Part shown: positions 8,005 to 16,970 of the stretch, one piece after another | Layout of the letters: each line of letters opens with the position of its first letter | Numbering within the stretch: the first letter of the stretch is position 1 | From: Mesosutterella porci | GTDB taxonomy: Bacteria; Pseudomonadota; Gammaproteobacteria; Burkholderiales; Burkholderiaceae_F | DNA length: 64,000 nt | Assembly (NCBI RefSeq): GCF_022134585.1 | Contig: NZ_JAKNCT010000011.1 | Span: 1 to 64,000, forward strand | Reading direction: 5' to 3' | Notes under the pieces: generated by a model | Databases searched by the model: none | What the model saw: the letters and a program-made list of their open reading frames with translations, nothing else | What the model was told of the DNA's origin: nothing | Position numbers and translations under genes: made by a program

Positions 8005-10356
8005 ATGGAAAAAAGCAGCTTCAGAATTTTTCAGGCTTTCAGAAAAAAAACTTACACAGGGCTGTCCAAGCCCGGTGAAATCTCAACCAACAACTTCAGC
8101 TTTTATGCCACATGGCTCGCGCTCGGCATCATACTGGCCGTTTTTATCGTCTCGGCCATGTATGTGTCCCAGATGTACAAGACGACGGAGCGGCGCGCTG
8201 TCGTCCAGTCCGCAGAGCTGCTGGCAGAGACCGTTGACGCGCGCCTGTCCACAACCCGGGAGGCCGTATCCCGATTTTCCTTTGGCTTCCAGCACAGATC
8301 AGACTGGATCAATTCAAGCAACACCCCCGCCATCGCCAAGCGGCTGCTGAACTCCAGGCCGGAAATCGTCGAGCTGAGCATCCTGAACGGTCAAGGGCTT
8401 TCCGTGATGTCCTTCGCCTCCAACTACGCTTTCGAGGCTCTCAGTCTTCCGCCGGGACTCACGCTTTCCAATCCCGACACACTTGACACCCTCGCAAAAG
8501 CCAGGGCCAGCGGAACGGCGCTTTTTTCCACGCCGTACTTCATAGAAAACGGCAAGACCTCCTATATCGACCTTGTGGTGCCGGCCGCTGTCAAATCAAA
8601 CATCATTATTGCGAGAATCTCACTGCCGGCTCTGATGCACCAGCTCGTCCCGAGTTCACTCGCAAGTAGCGCCTATCTCTCGCTCGACTTGAACGGCAAG
8701 AGCATCCTCGCCTCCGCTCCCGAAAAGCAGGGCACGACGGCGCCTTTTTCGCTGCACCTGCCGCCTCTGCCGCCTGCCGTCACCCTGTCAGTTGCGCCTT
8801 ACAGCAGACCCTTGCTCTTTACTCGGGACGCCTCGACCGTAGCCATTCTGGGGCTGGGCGCCGCGCTCCTGGTGGCGTTTCTCGGCCTGATCACCTTTCA
8901 GCTGAGACAGCGCCGCACGTCCCGCAGACTGATTACCGAGTCCGCCATCCGAAGCGCAATTTCAGAGAGCATCGCCTCGGGTCTGAAAGTGACCGACAAG
9001 GAAGGAAGGGTCTTTTATGTCAACAAGGCCTATACGCAACTGTTCAGGACACCTGAAAAAGACTTGATCGGAACGAGTCCCGAGGCGCCCGAATGGCTGA
9101 AGCTCAAACTAGGCTCGGGGAAAGCCGACAGCCCCAACGGATTCCATTTCAACACGACGGCGCGCAGAAGCGACAGCACGAAGTTTGACGCGTCCATCAC
9201 CATCACCTCTCTCATCGACGAGAAAGGGAAGCAGATCGGCTGGCTTGAAATGGTGTCGGACATCACAGAGGCGAAAAAAATAGCCGATGAGCTGGCGCGC
9301 AACCGCGAGCGGATCACCAAAGTGCTCGACTCCATCGACTCCGCAGTCAGCGTGCTCGGAAACCGCTCAGGCACCGACCAGCTTCTCTACGCCAATCCGA
9401 CTTACAGCGCACTCTGGGGCACGAACCCCGGCCCGCATCTTGCTTTGCTGCAGGCCCTGCCGCGTCAGTCCTCTCCGGGAGAAACCCGCTTTGGAACCGT
9501 GCTACTTGACTCCACAGGCCAGTGGTTCGAGGTGAGGGAAAGGGAGCTCCTGTGGACGGACGGCGAATCCGCCAAACTCCAGATTGCGACAGACATCACT
9601 GAGAAAAAGAAAAATGAAGAGCTGATGGCCCAGCAGGAAAAGAAAGCCGAGCTTTCTTCTCGCCTGATGACCATGGGGGAAATGGCGAGCTCCCTGGCCC
9701 ATGAGCTGAACCAACCTCTGGGCGCGATCACAAACTACGCCTCTGCTGCGCTCACGCTGGTGCAGATGAAAAAACTCACCGTGGAAAACTGCACCGAGGC
9801 TTTCGCCAAAATTTCCCGGCAGGCGGAGCGCGCCGCGTCCATCATCAAGCGCATCCGCTCATTTGCCAAGCGGACAGCGCCTGAAATGCAGGCCGTCTCT
9901 GTGTCCAGGCTGGTTGAAGAGACCATGGAACTTGCCCTGATTCAGGCGAAGAAGCGCCACGCCTCCATCCGGACGGAAATTGAGGAACATCTTCCTGACG
10001 TCGTCTGCGATTCAGTAATGGTGGAGCAGGTGCTGCTCAATCTTCTGAAAAACGGCATGGAAGCCGCAGAACCCTGCAAAGACCATACGATCACCCTCCG
10101 CATTTCAAAGGCCTCGTCCCAGCAGGTGCTTTTCGAAGTAGCAGATCATGGACCCGGCATTTCACCCGAGACGAAGGAAAAGCTTTTCGAACCCTTCTTC
10201 TCGACCAAATCCGAAGGCATGGGGATCGGTTTGAACATCTGCCGCTCAATCGCTGAAATGCACGGGGGAACCTTGAAGGTAGAGGACAACCCCGGCGGAG
10301 GAGCAGTCTTTAAGTTCACGCTGCCGACGAAGCCTGAAAACGACTCCGGCTCATAA
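8005..10356 (+). CDS. Membrane PAS-domain sensor histidine kinase (FixL/DctB-like)
   Basis: The 783-aa sensor kinase has a TM segment at about 34-54, an extracytoplasmic sensor of ~220 residues and a second TM at about 277-299. One or two PAS domains follow, then the H-box LAHELNQPL with phospho-acceptor His566. An HATPase domain carries the N-box (LLNLLKNGMEAAE), DHGPGIS and GMGIGLNI. The ATG at 8005 is chosen because the upstream frame (from 7849) overlaps rpiA and lacks signal features; no strong Shine-Dalgarno is seen. The FixJ-type regulator at 10612 is its likely partner. The H-box resembles kinases that pair with FixJ/TtrR/TodT regulators. The signal is unknown. Confidence 0.85.
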   Translation: MEKSSFRIFQAFRKKTYTGLSKPGEISTNNFSFYATWLALGIILAVFIVSAMYVSQMYKTTERRAVVQSAELLAETVDARLSTTREAVSRFSFGFQHRSDWINSSNTPAIAKRLLNSRPEIVELSILNGQGLSVMSFASNYAFEALSLPPGLTLSNPDTLDTLAKARASGTALFSTPYFIENGKTSYIDLVVPAAVKSNIIIARISLPALMHQLVPSSLASSAYLSLDLNGKSILASAPEKQGTTAPFSLHLPPLPPAVTLSVAPYSRPLLFTRDASTVAILGLGAALLVAFLGLITFQLRQRRTSRRLITESAIRSAISESIASGLKVTDKEGRVFYVNKAYTQLFRTPEKDLIGTSPEAPEWLKLKLGSGKADSPNGFHFNTTARRSDSTKFDASITITSLIDEKGKQIGWLEMVSDITEAKKIADELARNRERITKVLDSIDSAVSVLGNRSGTDQLLYANPTYSALWGTNPGPHLALLQALPRQSSPGETRFGTVLLDSTGQWFEVRERELLWTDGESAKLQIATDITEKKKNEELMAQQEKKAELSSRLMTMGEMASSLAHELNQPLGAITNYASAALTLVQMKKLTVENCTEAFAKISRQAERAASIIKRIRSFAKRTAPEMQAVSVSRLVEETMELALIQAKKRHASIRTEIEEHLPDVVCDSVMVEQVLLNLLKNGMEAAEPCKDHTITLRISKASSQQVLFEVADHGPGISPETKEKLFEPFFSTKSEGMGIGLNICRSIAEMHGGTLKVEDNPGGGAVFKFTLPTKPENDSGS

Positions 10357-10611
10357 ACCTGCAGAGAGCACCCCGGCCGCGCCCCTGGCGCAGAAACCCT
10401 TCCCGGCAAAAGGTGAAACGAGGTTTCTTGTAGTAGTATTTTCCATGTGCCGTTTCAGCCCCACGAGCGGAAACCGGCCGGTCCAGGGGAGCACACCGGA
10501 CTGGCGCGGCTTACGCAACGCGGGAAAGGCATTTGAATTTTTCCGGCTCAACTCCGGGAGAAACTGAAGAATAAATTTCAGGCCCTCGCCTGAAGCATTG
10601 AGGACAGCAAG

Positions 10612-11277
10612 ATGACAGTTTTTTCGAGCGCATCTCCCCAGGACACGAAAGGCACCGTTTATGTCGTGGATGATGACGATGCGATCCGCGACTCGCTTCG
10701 CTGGCTGCTGGAAGCGAATGACTACAAGGTCGAGCTCTACGACAGCGGGGAATCGTTCATCGCCAAATACGACCCCAATGCCATCGCCGTGCTGGTGCTC
10801 GATGTGCGGATGCCCGGCATGAGCGGCCTGGAAGTCCAGGAGCATCTGCTGGCACGGAAAGCCGATCTCCCCATCATCTTCATCACCGGGCATGGCGACG
10901 TGCCCATGGCTGTGCGGGCTCTGAAAAAAGGGGCCGTGGACTTCATTGAGAAGCCTTTCCAGCAGGCGGCGCTGAAGGCTCAGGTGGAGCACATGCTTGC
11001 CGAAGCACGGGAGCGCCGCATGAAAAACGAGCGCCAGAGCCTCAACGAGGCCCTGCTGGCAAAGCTCACGCCGCGCGAACAGCAGGTCCTCGAACGCATT
11101 GTGGCCGGCAGGCTCAACAAGCAGATTGCCGATGATCTGGGCATCTCCATCAAAACAGTGGAAGCTCATCGCGCAAGCATCATGGACAAAACGAACTCTG
11201 GAACCGTGGCCGATCTGATGCGGGTGGTCATGGACACCTCTCAGCCGGCCAAGTTTCTCGACGGCGCACAGAAATAA
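10612..11277 (+). CDS. FixJ/TtrR-family two-component response regulator
   Basis: The 221-aa protein has an N-terminal receiver domain (acidic pocket D20-D22, phospho-acceptor D64 in LVLDVRMPG, the FITGHGD switch region and EKPF). The C-terminal LuxR/FixJ helix-turn-helix contains LTPREQQVLERIVAGRLNK and SIKTVEAHRA. It probably activates transcription when phosphorylated by the upstream membrane kinase. A 255-bp gap separates the two genes; no other gene or clear promoter is visible in it. The start has a plausible GAGGA ribosome binding site. Targets cannot be deduced from the window. Confidence 0.88.
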   Translation: MTVFSSASPQDTKGTVYVVDDDDAIRDSLRWLLEANDYKVELYDSGESFIAKYDPNAIAVLVLDVRMPGMSGLEVQEHLLARKADLPIIFITGHGDVPMAVRALKKGAVDFIEKPFQQAALKAQVEHMLAEARERRMKNERQSLNEALLAKLTPREQQVLERIVAGRLNKQIADDLGISIKTVEAHRASIMDKTNSGTVADLMRVVMDTSQPAKFLDGAQK

Positions 11278-11304
11278 TTTTTCGCATTGAATTCCCGCCA
11301 TCTT

Positions 11305-12168
11305 ATGACAGCGCAAATTATCGATGGAAAGGCCATTGCCGCCAGGATCCGCAGCCAGCTAAAGCCGCGGGTAGAGGCTTTAAAGCAGCAGGGGCATGAA
11401 CCCAGCCTGGCCGTGGTGCTCGTGGGCAGCAACCAGGCCAGCCAGGTCTATGTGAGAAATAAGGTGCGAGCCTGCGCAGATACCGGCATCCGGTCCATAG
11501 AGAAGAGGCTTCCGGAGAACACCAGCGAAGCGGAGCTGCTCGGCATCATCGACGACCTGAACAAGGATCCGGACGTTGACGGCATCCTCGTGCAGCTGCC
11601 GCTGCCACGGCATATTTCCAGCCTCAAAGTGATTGACGCCATCTCGGCCGACAAAGACGTCGACGGCTTCCATGTGGTTAACGCCGGCCGGTTGCTTGTG
11701 GGCCGCCCCGGCCTTCGCCCCTGCACCCCCTTCGGCATTATGAAAATGCTTGAGGCAAGCGGCGTTTCCTGCGAGGGAAAACGGGCTGTCGTGGTGGGCC
11801 GCAGCAACATCGTCGGCAAGCCGATGGCTCTGATGCTTTTGGAAAAAAACGCCACCGTCTCCATCGCCCACAGCCACACAGCCGATCTGAGGGCTCTCTG
11901 CCGGGAAGCTGACATTCTGGTCGCGGCGGTCGGGCGGGCAAAAATAATCAATGCTTCCTATGTCAAGGAGGGAGCCGTCGTGATCGACGTCGGCATGAAC
12001 CGCGACGAGAACGGCCGGCTCTGCGGCGACGTGAACACGGCATCTGCTGCTGAGAAAGCCTCCTACATCACCCCCGTCCCCGGCGGCGTCGGCCCCATGA
12101 CGATCGCCATGCTTCTGGCGAACACGGTTGATGCGGCCTCAGCCCGATTCGCCGCGCGGCTAAAATAA
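11305..12168 (+). CDS. folD: Bifunctional methylenetetrahydrofolate dehydrogenase/cyclohydrolase
   Basis: The 287-aa enzyme oxidises 5,10-methylene-THF to methenyl-THF with NADP and hydrolyses that to 10-formyl-THF, supplying one-carbon units for purines and fMet. It shows the catalytic Lys53 ([13 protein letters not shown]), [11 protein letters not shown], the Rossmann segment [14 protein letters not shown] and the C-terminal [10 protein letters not shown]. The ATG at 11305 is preferred over an upstream TTG at 11287 because it begins at the conserved [12 protein letters not shown]. It follows the response regulator by 27 bp and ends at a strong terminator. Confidence 0.95.
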   Translation: MTAQIIDGKAIAARIRSQLKPRVEALKQQGHEPSLAVVLVGSNQASQVYVRNKVRACADTGIRSIEKRLPENTSEAELLGIIDDLNKDPDVDGILVQLPLPRHISSLKVIDAISADKDVDGFHVVNAGRLLVGRPGLRPCTPFGIMKMLEASGVSCEGKRAVVVGRSNIVGKPMALMLLEKNATVSIAHSHTADLRALCREADILVAAVGRAKIINASYVKEGAVVIDVGMNRDENGRLCGDVNTASAAEKASYITPVPGGVGPMTIAMLLANTVDAASARFAARLK

Positions 12169-12191
12169 AAGCACCTTGCGCGGTTACTCTC

Positions 12192-12236
12192 AAAAGGCTT
12201 CCATGCGCCGCCTAGCGCCGCTGGAAGCCTTTTTTA
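12192..12236 (+). terminator. Rho-independent terminator after folD
   Basis: AAAAGGCTTCCA pairs with TGGAAGCCTTTTT across an 18-nt loop, followed by TTATTTA. Confidence 0.9.
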
Positions 12237-12277
12237 TTTACAGCCGCAGCAGCCGCATTTCAAAAACAGGAACAACA

Positions 12278-14311
12278 ATGGAAAAAAATCCCCTTCTTCA
12301 GCTTGATGGACTTCTCGACTGGAAAGCCATTACGCCCGAGCATGTGAAACCGGCAATCACGCAGCTCCTTCATGAAGCAGAAGGCACCCTGGCGCAGGTC
12401 ACCTCCGAAGACACGCCCGCCGACTTCGACGCGGTGGAAGAGACGCTGCTCACTTCCACGCTGCGGCTGTCGCGCGCATGGGGGGCCGTGGGGCACCTGA
12501 TGTCCGTCAACGATAGCGAAGCCCTCAGAAAGGTCTTCAACGAGATGCTACCCGTCGTCACGAATTTCTGGGTTTCCCTTTCCCAGAATGAAAAACTTTT
12601 CGAGAAGTTCAAGGCCATCAGAGACAGCGAGGCATTTGCCTCCATGCCCCCGGTCCGCCGGAAAATCGTGAACGACGAGCTGCGGGACTTCAGGCTCGCC
12701 GGTGCTGCCCTGCCGCCCGACAAAAGGCTCGAGGTGAAAGCGCTCGAGGAGCGCCTGTCCACACTGTCCCAGAAGTTTTCCGAAAACCTCCTGGACGCCA
12801 CCAACGCATGGGAAAAAGTACTTCCGGACGCCACCCGCCTGGAGGGCATCCCCTCCGATACGCTCGCCCTTTACCAGGCCTCTGCTGCCCAGAAGGGCAA
12901 GACGGGCTACCGGATCACGCTGCAGTTTCCCTCCTACCTGCCCCTGATGCAGTACGCAAGGGACCGCCGGCTGCGTGAGAGGGTCTACCGGGCCTTCACG
13001 ACGCGTGCTTCGGAGCTGGGGCCTGCTCAGTTCGACAACACTCCCGTCATCCGGGAGATACTGAAGTTGAGAAAGAAAGAAGCCGGGCTACTCGGGTTCG
13101 GCAACTATGCGGAGCTCTCGCTTGCCACTAAGATGGCCGACACTCCCCAGCAGGTCATCGGCTTCCTGCGGGATCTGAATGAAAAGAGCCGCCCCTTCGC
13201 GCTGAGAGACATTGAAGAGCTGAGAAGTTTTGCAAAAGAAAGCCTCGGCATCGCGAATCTGGAACCCTGGGACATCGCCTATGCTTCGGAGAAACTTCGC
13301 CAGGCCAAATTCGATTACTCCGATGAGGAAGTGAAGCATTACTTCACCCAGGACGCCGTCTTCTCCGGACTCTTCAAGATGGTCGAGAAGCTGTACGGGA
13401 TACACATCCGGGAAGACAAGGCGAGCGTCTGGGATCCTGACGTCCGCTTCTTCCGAATCGAGAACTCCAAGAGACAGCTGCTCGCGCAGTTTTACTTCGA
13501 CCTGTATGCTCGCGCCTCCAAGCGCGGCGGCGCATGGATGGACGGGGATCGTACCCGGCGCCTGTACAAGGGCAGACTTGAAACGCCGATCGCTTATCAG
13601 GTCTGCAACTTCACCAAACCCGCTGCAGGGCGCCCCGCCACCATGACCCATGATGAAGTCCAGACGCTGTTTCATGAATTCGGCCACGGCCTGCACCACA
13701 TGCTCACGAGGGTCGACGAGGCTGCGGTCTCCGGGATTTCCGGCGTCGAGTGGGACGCGGTGGAAATGCCCTCTCAGTTCATGGAAAACTTCTGCTGGGA
13801 CTGGTCCGTCATACAGTCCATTTCCCGGCATGACGTCACCGGGCAGCCGCTGCCGCGCACGCTGTTTGACAAAATGATCGCCGCCAAGAACTTTGAATCG
13901 GGCATGGCGATGGTGCGCCAACTGGAGTTCGCGCTGTTTGACATGCTGCTTCATTCCGAGTTCGACCCAGAGAAAGACGACTTCATGCAGCTGCTTGAGA
14001 AGGTACGCCGCGAGGTGTGCGTGATTCCGGTCATTCCCGAGAACCGATTCCCGATGAGCTTCTCGCATATTTTCGCGGGCGGGTATGCCGCCGGCTACTA
14101 CAGCTACAAGTGGGCAGAGGTTCTATCCGCCGATGCCTTCTCCATGTTTGAAGAGCATGGCGTGGTCTCGCCCGAGATCGGCCGCAGATGGCTTGACGAG
14201 GTCCTTTCAAGGGGTGGGTCGCGGCCCGCGATGGAAAGCTTCGTCGCTTTCAGGGGCCGCCGTCCGACTCCCGACGCGCTCCTGCGCTTGAGCGGGATGG
14301 CTGACAAATGA
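12278..14311 (+). CDS. prlC: Oligopeptidase A (M3 metallopeptidase)
   Basis: The 677-aa cytoplasmic zinc peptidase degrades short peptides, including cleaved signal peptides. The zinc motif HEFGH lies at 466-470, with the downstream glutamate region ISGVEWDAVEMPSQ typical of the thimet/oligopeptidase A family. Length agrees with E. coli PrlC (680 aa). The ATG at 12278 follows an AACAGGAAC ribosome binding site; the extra 34 codons upstream overlap the folD terminator and are rejected. It overlaps xth by 4 nt (ATGA), so the two are translationally coupled. Confidence 0.95.
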   Translation: MEKNPLLQLDGLLDWKAITPEHVKPAITQLLHEAEGTLAQVTSEDTPADFDAVEETLLTSTLRLSRAWGAVGHLMSVNDSEALRKVFNEMLPVVTNFWVSLSQNEKLFEKFKAIRDSEAFASMPPVRRKIVNDELRDFRLAGAALPPDKRLEVKALEERLSTLSQKFSENLLDATNAWEKVLPDATRLEGIPSDTLALYQASAAQKGKTGYRITLQFPSYLPLMQYARDRRLRERVYRAFTTRASELGPAQFDNTPVIREILKLRKKEAGLLGFGNYAELSLATKMADTPQQVIGFLRDLNEKSRPFALRDIEELRSFAKESLGIANLEPWDIAYASEKLRQAKFDYSDEEVKHYFTQDAVFSGLFKMVEKLYGIHIREDKASVWDPDVRFFRIENSKRQLLAQFYFDLYARASKRGGAWMDGDRTRRLYKGRLETPIAYQVCNFTKPAAGRPATMTHDEVQTLFHEFGHGLHHMLTRVDEAAVSGISGVEWDAVEMPSQFMENFCWDWSVIQSISRHDVTGQPLPRTLFDKMIAAKNFESGMAMVRQLEFALFDMLLHSEFDPEKDDFMQLLEKVRREVCVIPVIPENRFPMSFSHIFAGGYAAGYYSYKWAEVLSADAFSMFEEHGVVSPEIGRRWLDEVLSRGGSRPAMESFVAFRGRRPTPDALLRLSGMADK

Positions 14312-15120
14312 AAATCGCGACCTGGAACGTCAACTCCCTCAAGGTCCGCCTTGAACAGGTGCTCACCTTCCTGGAGAAGACGAAATGCGATGCGCTCGGC
14401 CTGCAGGAGACTAAGCTGCAGGACGATTTTTTCCCCGAGGAGGCCTTTGAGAAAGCAGGCTACGGCTGCTTTTTCTCAGGCCAGAAAACCTACAACGGCG
14501 TGGCTGTCCTTGTTCGCCGAAGCACAACTCGCGCCAGCGATCCGGTGCGCGGGATTCCCGGATACCCCGACGAGCAAAAGCGCCTCATCGGCGTCACTCT
14601 TTCACAGGAAGGCTGCGAACCGGTGAGGTTCTTCAGCGCCTATTTTCCCAACGGGACAGCCCCCGGAAGCAAAAAATATCTATACAAGATGGAGTGGCTC
14701 GCCGCCCTGCAGAATTTTCTCGCCGATGAGCTCAAGTCCCATCCGCGCCTGGTTCTTGCGGGCGACATGAACATCGCGCCAGAGGACCGGGACGTTTGGG
14801 ACCCTGAGGGCTGGAAGGGCCACATTCTAGTCTCCGAGGGCGAAAGGGACGCTTTCGCCTCCCTGCTTGCGACGGGTCTGAAGGATGCCTTCAGGCTGGC
14901 GCAGCAGCCGGAAGGATCCTGGAGCTGGTGGGATTACCGCCACAGCGCCTTTCTCAAGAACCAGGGGCTGAGGATCGACCACATACTCGTGTCGCAGCCG
15001 CTGGTTCCGGATGTGTCGCAAGTCGTGATCGACAGGTCATTCCGAGCCCTGCCTCAACCCTCCGACCATGCGCCGGTCGTCTGCACGCTGCAGGAGGGCG
15101 AGCTGTCCCTGCCCCTATAA
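14308..15120 (+). CDS. xth: Exodeoxyribonuclease III / AP endonuclease
   Basis: The 270-aa protein belongs to the endonuclease/exonuclease/phosphatase fold. ExoIII cuts DNA at abasic sites and trims damaged 3' ends in base-excision repair. Motifs are WNVNSLKVR, LGLQETKLQD (metal-binding Glu), GDMNIAPEDRDV, WSWWDYR and the C-terminal SDHAPV catalytic Asp-His pair. Length equals the family norm (about 268 aa). It starts inside the last codon of prlC. A TATAAT overlaps its stop codon (15116-15121) and might serve the next gene. Confidence 0.94.
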   Translation: MKIATWNVNSLKVRLEQVLTFLEKTKCDALGLQETKLQDDFFPEEAFEKAGYGCFFSGQKTYNGVAVLVRRSTTRASDPVRGIPGYPDEQKRLIGVTLSQEGCEPVRFFSAYFPNGTAPGSKKYLYKMEWLAALQNFLADELKSHPRLVLAGDMNIAPEDRDVWDPEGWKGHILVSEGERDAFASLLATGLKDAFRLAQQPEGSWSWWDYRHSAFLKNQGLRIDHILVSQPLVPDVSQVVIDRSFRALPQPSDHAPVVCTLQEGELSLPL

Positions 15121-15151
15121 TGCTTCAGAGCTCCGTTCAAAAGAGAACAAA

Positions 15152-15910
15152 ATGAATTCCCTGGCCGTCCTTATCCTCACCAAGAACGAAGAAAAAAACA
15201 TCGCGGCCGCAGCCGACAGCGCAAAGCTCGTCACCGAGGAAATCGTCGTGATTGACAGCGGAAGCACGGACGCGACCGTCCGGATTGCCAGGGAGCACGG
15301 CGCACGCACTGCTTTCCGGGCCTGGGACGATGACTTCTCCGCCCAAAGGAACTTCGCACTGCAGCAGACGCAGGCCGACTGGGTCTTTTATCTCGACGCC
15401 GACGAGCGGATCACGCCCGAGCTCGCCTCCGCAGTGCTCGAAGTCATTCGCTCAGGCGCCGCCTGCCAGTGCAGGATCGAAAGGCGCAGCGTCGCCTTCG
15501 GAATCGTCTTCCGCCACGGCGTGCTCAAACACGACCATGTCATGCGGCTTTTCCCCCGCCTCTCGGTCAAATGGGAACGCAAGGTCCATGAGCACCCGCG
15601 CTGCCCCCTGCCCGTTCAGACTCTCGGGGGCTTCATGGAGCATTACACCTATTCCAATTGGGACGACTGGGAAAGAAAGCTCGGCCTTTACACGACGCTG
15701 TGGGCCCAGGAAGCGTACAAAAACGGGGTCAGAACCTCGCTGGGCGGAATCCTGGGCCACAGCATGGCCGGCTTCTTCAAGATGTTCTGCCTCAGGGCGG
15801 GCTTTCTGGACGGTGCCATAGGCTCGTACGTGTGCTGCACGCATTTCTTTTACGTCATGCTGAAATATCTAAAGCTCTACGAGCTGCAGAACCAGCGGCG
15901 CCCTCAATAA
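15152..15910 (+). CDS. Family 2 glycosyltransferase, WaaE/KdtX-like (LPS core)
   Basis: The 252-aa GT-A transferase starts MNSLAVLILTKNEEKNI and has VIDSGSTDAT and the metal-binding DADER motif (YLDADERITPE). Length and motifs fit the WaaE/LgtF group that adds a glucose to the heptose of the LPS inner core. The donor and acceptor are inferred from family only. The ATG at 15152 is chosen over an in-frame start within xth. Its last 56 nt overlap the 3' end of the convergent rlmN-like gene. Confidence 0.82.
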   Translation: MNSLAVLILTKNEEKNIAAAADSAKLVTEEIVVIDSGSTDATVRIAREHGARTAFRAWDDDFSAQRNFALQQTQADWVFYLDADERITPELASAVLEVIRSGAACQCRIERRSVAFGIVFRHGVLKHDHVMRLFPRLSVKWERKVHEHPRCPLPVQTLGGFMEHYTYSNWDDWERKLGLYTTLWAQEAYKNGVRTSLGGILGHSMAGFFKMFCLRAGFLDGAIGSYVCCTHFFYVMLKYLKLYELQNQRRPQ

Positions 15911-16934
15911 ACCTCGAGCGAAGCTGGCCACAGCCGCCCAGAACGTCCTGCGCCGCGCTCTGCCTGATCGTGGAGACTATTCCCGCTTCCCGCAGCCTCC
16001 GCACAAAACCGAGGCAGGCTGCTTTAGGCGGCCTTTTGAACGGCAAGCCGCTCACCTCATTGACAGGGATCACATTGACCATCGCACTGCGTCCGGCAAG
16101 CAGCGCAATAAGCCCGTCGGCCTCCTGCACCCCGTCGTTGACGCCTTGGAGCAGAACCCATTCGTACTGGACGGGCGTGCGAGCCATGCGGGAGTAGGCC
16201 TCTGCTGCAGCCACCAGATCCCGCACCGTCATTTTGTCGGCATGAGGCATCAGGGCGCTTCTGAGCTCGTCCCGGGTCGAGTGCAGGGATAAGGCAAGAG
16301 CGGGCTTGACGGCCTGGCGCGGCAGGGCCATCAGATGCTGAAAAAGCCTGCGGCTGCCCGAGCTGGAGATCATCAGGCTTTTGTGGCCGAAATCCCCGTA
16401 AGTTCCCAGAAACTGGACGGCTTCCATCACGGCCCGCAGGTTATGCGCCGGCTCACCCATGCCCATAAAGTCTACTTTCCGAATTGCCGGATTGATCTCC
16501 CTGGCCGCCGCGACCTGAGCCACAATTTCTGCGCTGCCCAACTGGCGGGTCAGCCCACCCCTGCCCGTCATGCAGAATGCGCATCCCACCGCGCAGCCGA
16601 CCTGAGTGGAGACGCAGACAGCGTTTTTGGGGAGCACGACGCTTTCCACTGTACGTCCGTCGGACAGACGAAGAAGCATTTTGCTGGAAACTCCGTCCCC
16701 GCCTTCGCGCCGCAGAGCGGAAACAGCCAGCGCGGCCAGCTCTTCACGCAAGAAAGGCAGACCGGCGCACAGCGTCCGCGGCAGCTTCCCGGCTCCGGGC
16801 TCGGGCCAGGCTGCACGGCGCAACCACGCCCTGTAGACAAGCCTCTCATGCTGAGGCTTGGCGCTACGCTCCCGAAGCCACGCGCTTATTTCTGCAAGAT
16901 CGGCAAACGAAGAGATTTTCTGCTGCACGTGCAC
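15855..16934 (-). CDS. rlmN: RlmN-family radical SAM RNA methyltransferase
   Basis: The 359-aa protein has the cluster motif CAVGCAFC (CxxxCxxC), the preceding Cys in VCVSTQVGC, MGMGEPAHN and the C-terminal GGCGQL with the Cys that carries the methyl group in RlmN. RlmN makes 2-methyladenosine at 23S rRNA A2503 and in some tRNAs. The sequence departs from typical RlmN at usually conserved places (CMTGRGGLTRQL instead of a CSTG-QGF-type run; RQSAAQDV before GGCGQL). It may therefore be a diverged paralogue. It stands alone between a convergent glycosyltransferase and ntrC. Confidence 0.75.
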   Translation of the reverse strand: MHVQQKISSFADLAEISAWLRERSAKPQHERLVYRAWLRRAAWPEPGAGKLPRTLCAGLPFLREELAALAVSALRREGGDGVSSKMLLRLSDGRTVESVVLPKNAVCVSTQVGCAVGCAFCMTGRGGLTRQLGSAEIVAQVAAAREINPAIRKVDFMGMGEPAHNLRAVMEAVQFLGTYGDFGHKSLMISSSGSRRLFQHLMALPRQAVKPALALSLHSTRDELRSALMPHADKMTVRDLVAAAEAYSRMARTPVQYEWVLLQGVNDGVQEADGLIALLAGRSAMVNVIPVNEVSGLPFKRPPKAACLGFVRRLREAGIVSTIRQSAAQDVLGGCGQLRSRFIEGAAGSAARRALDISA

Positions 16935-16970
16935 TGTACCGGCTGAGAAAGATACGGCAAGTGTATCCCG

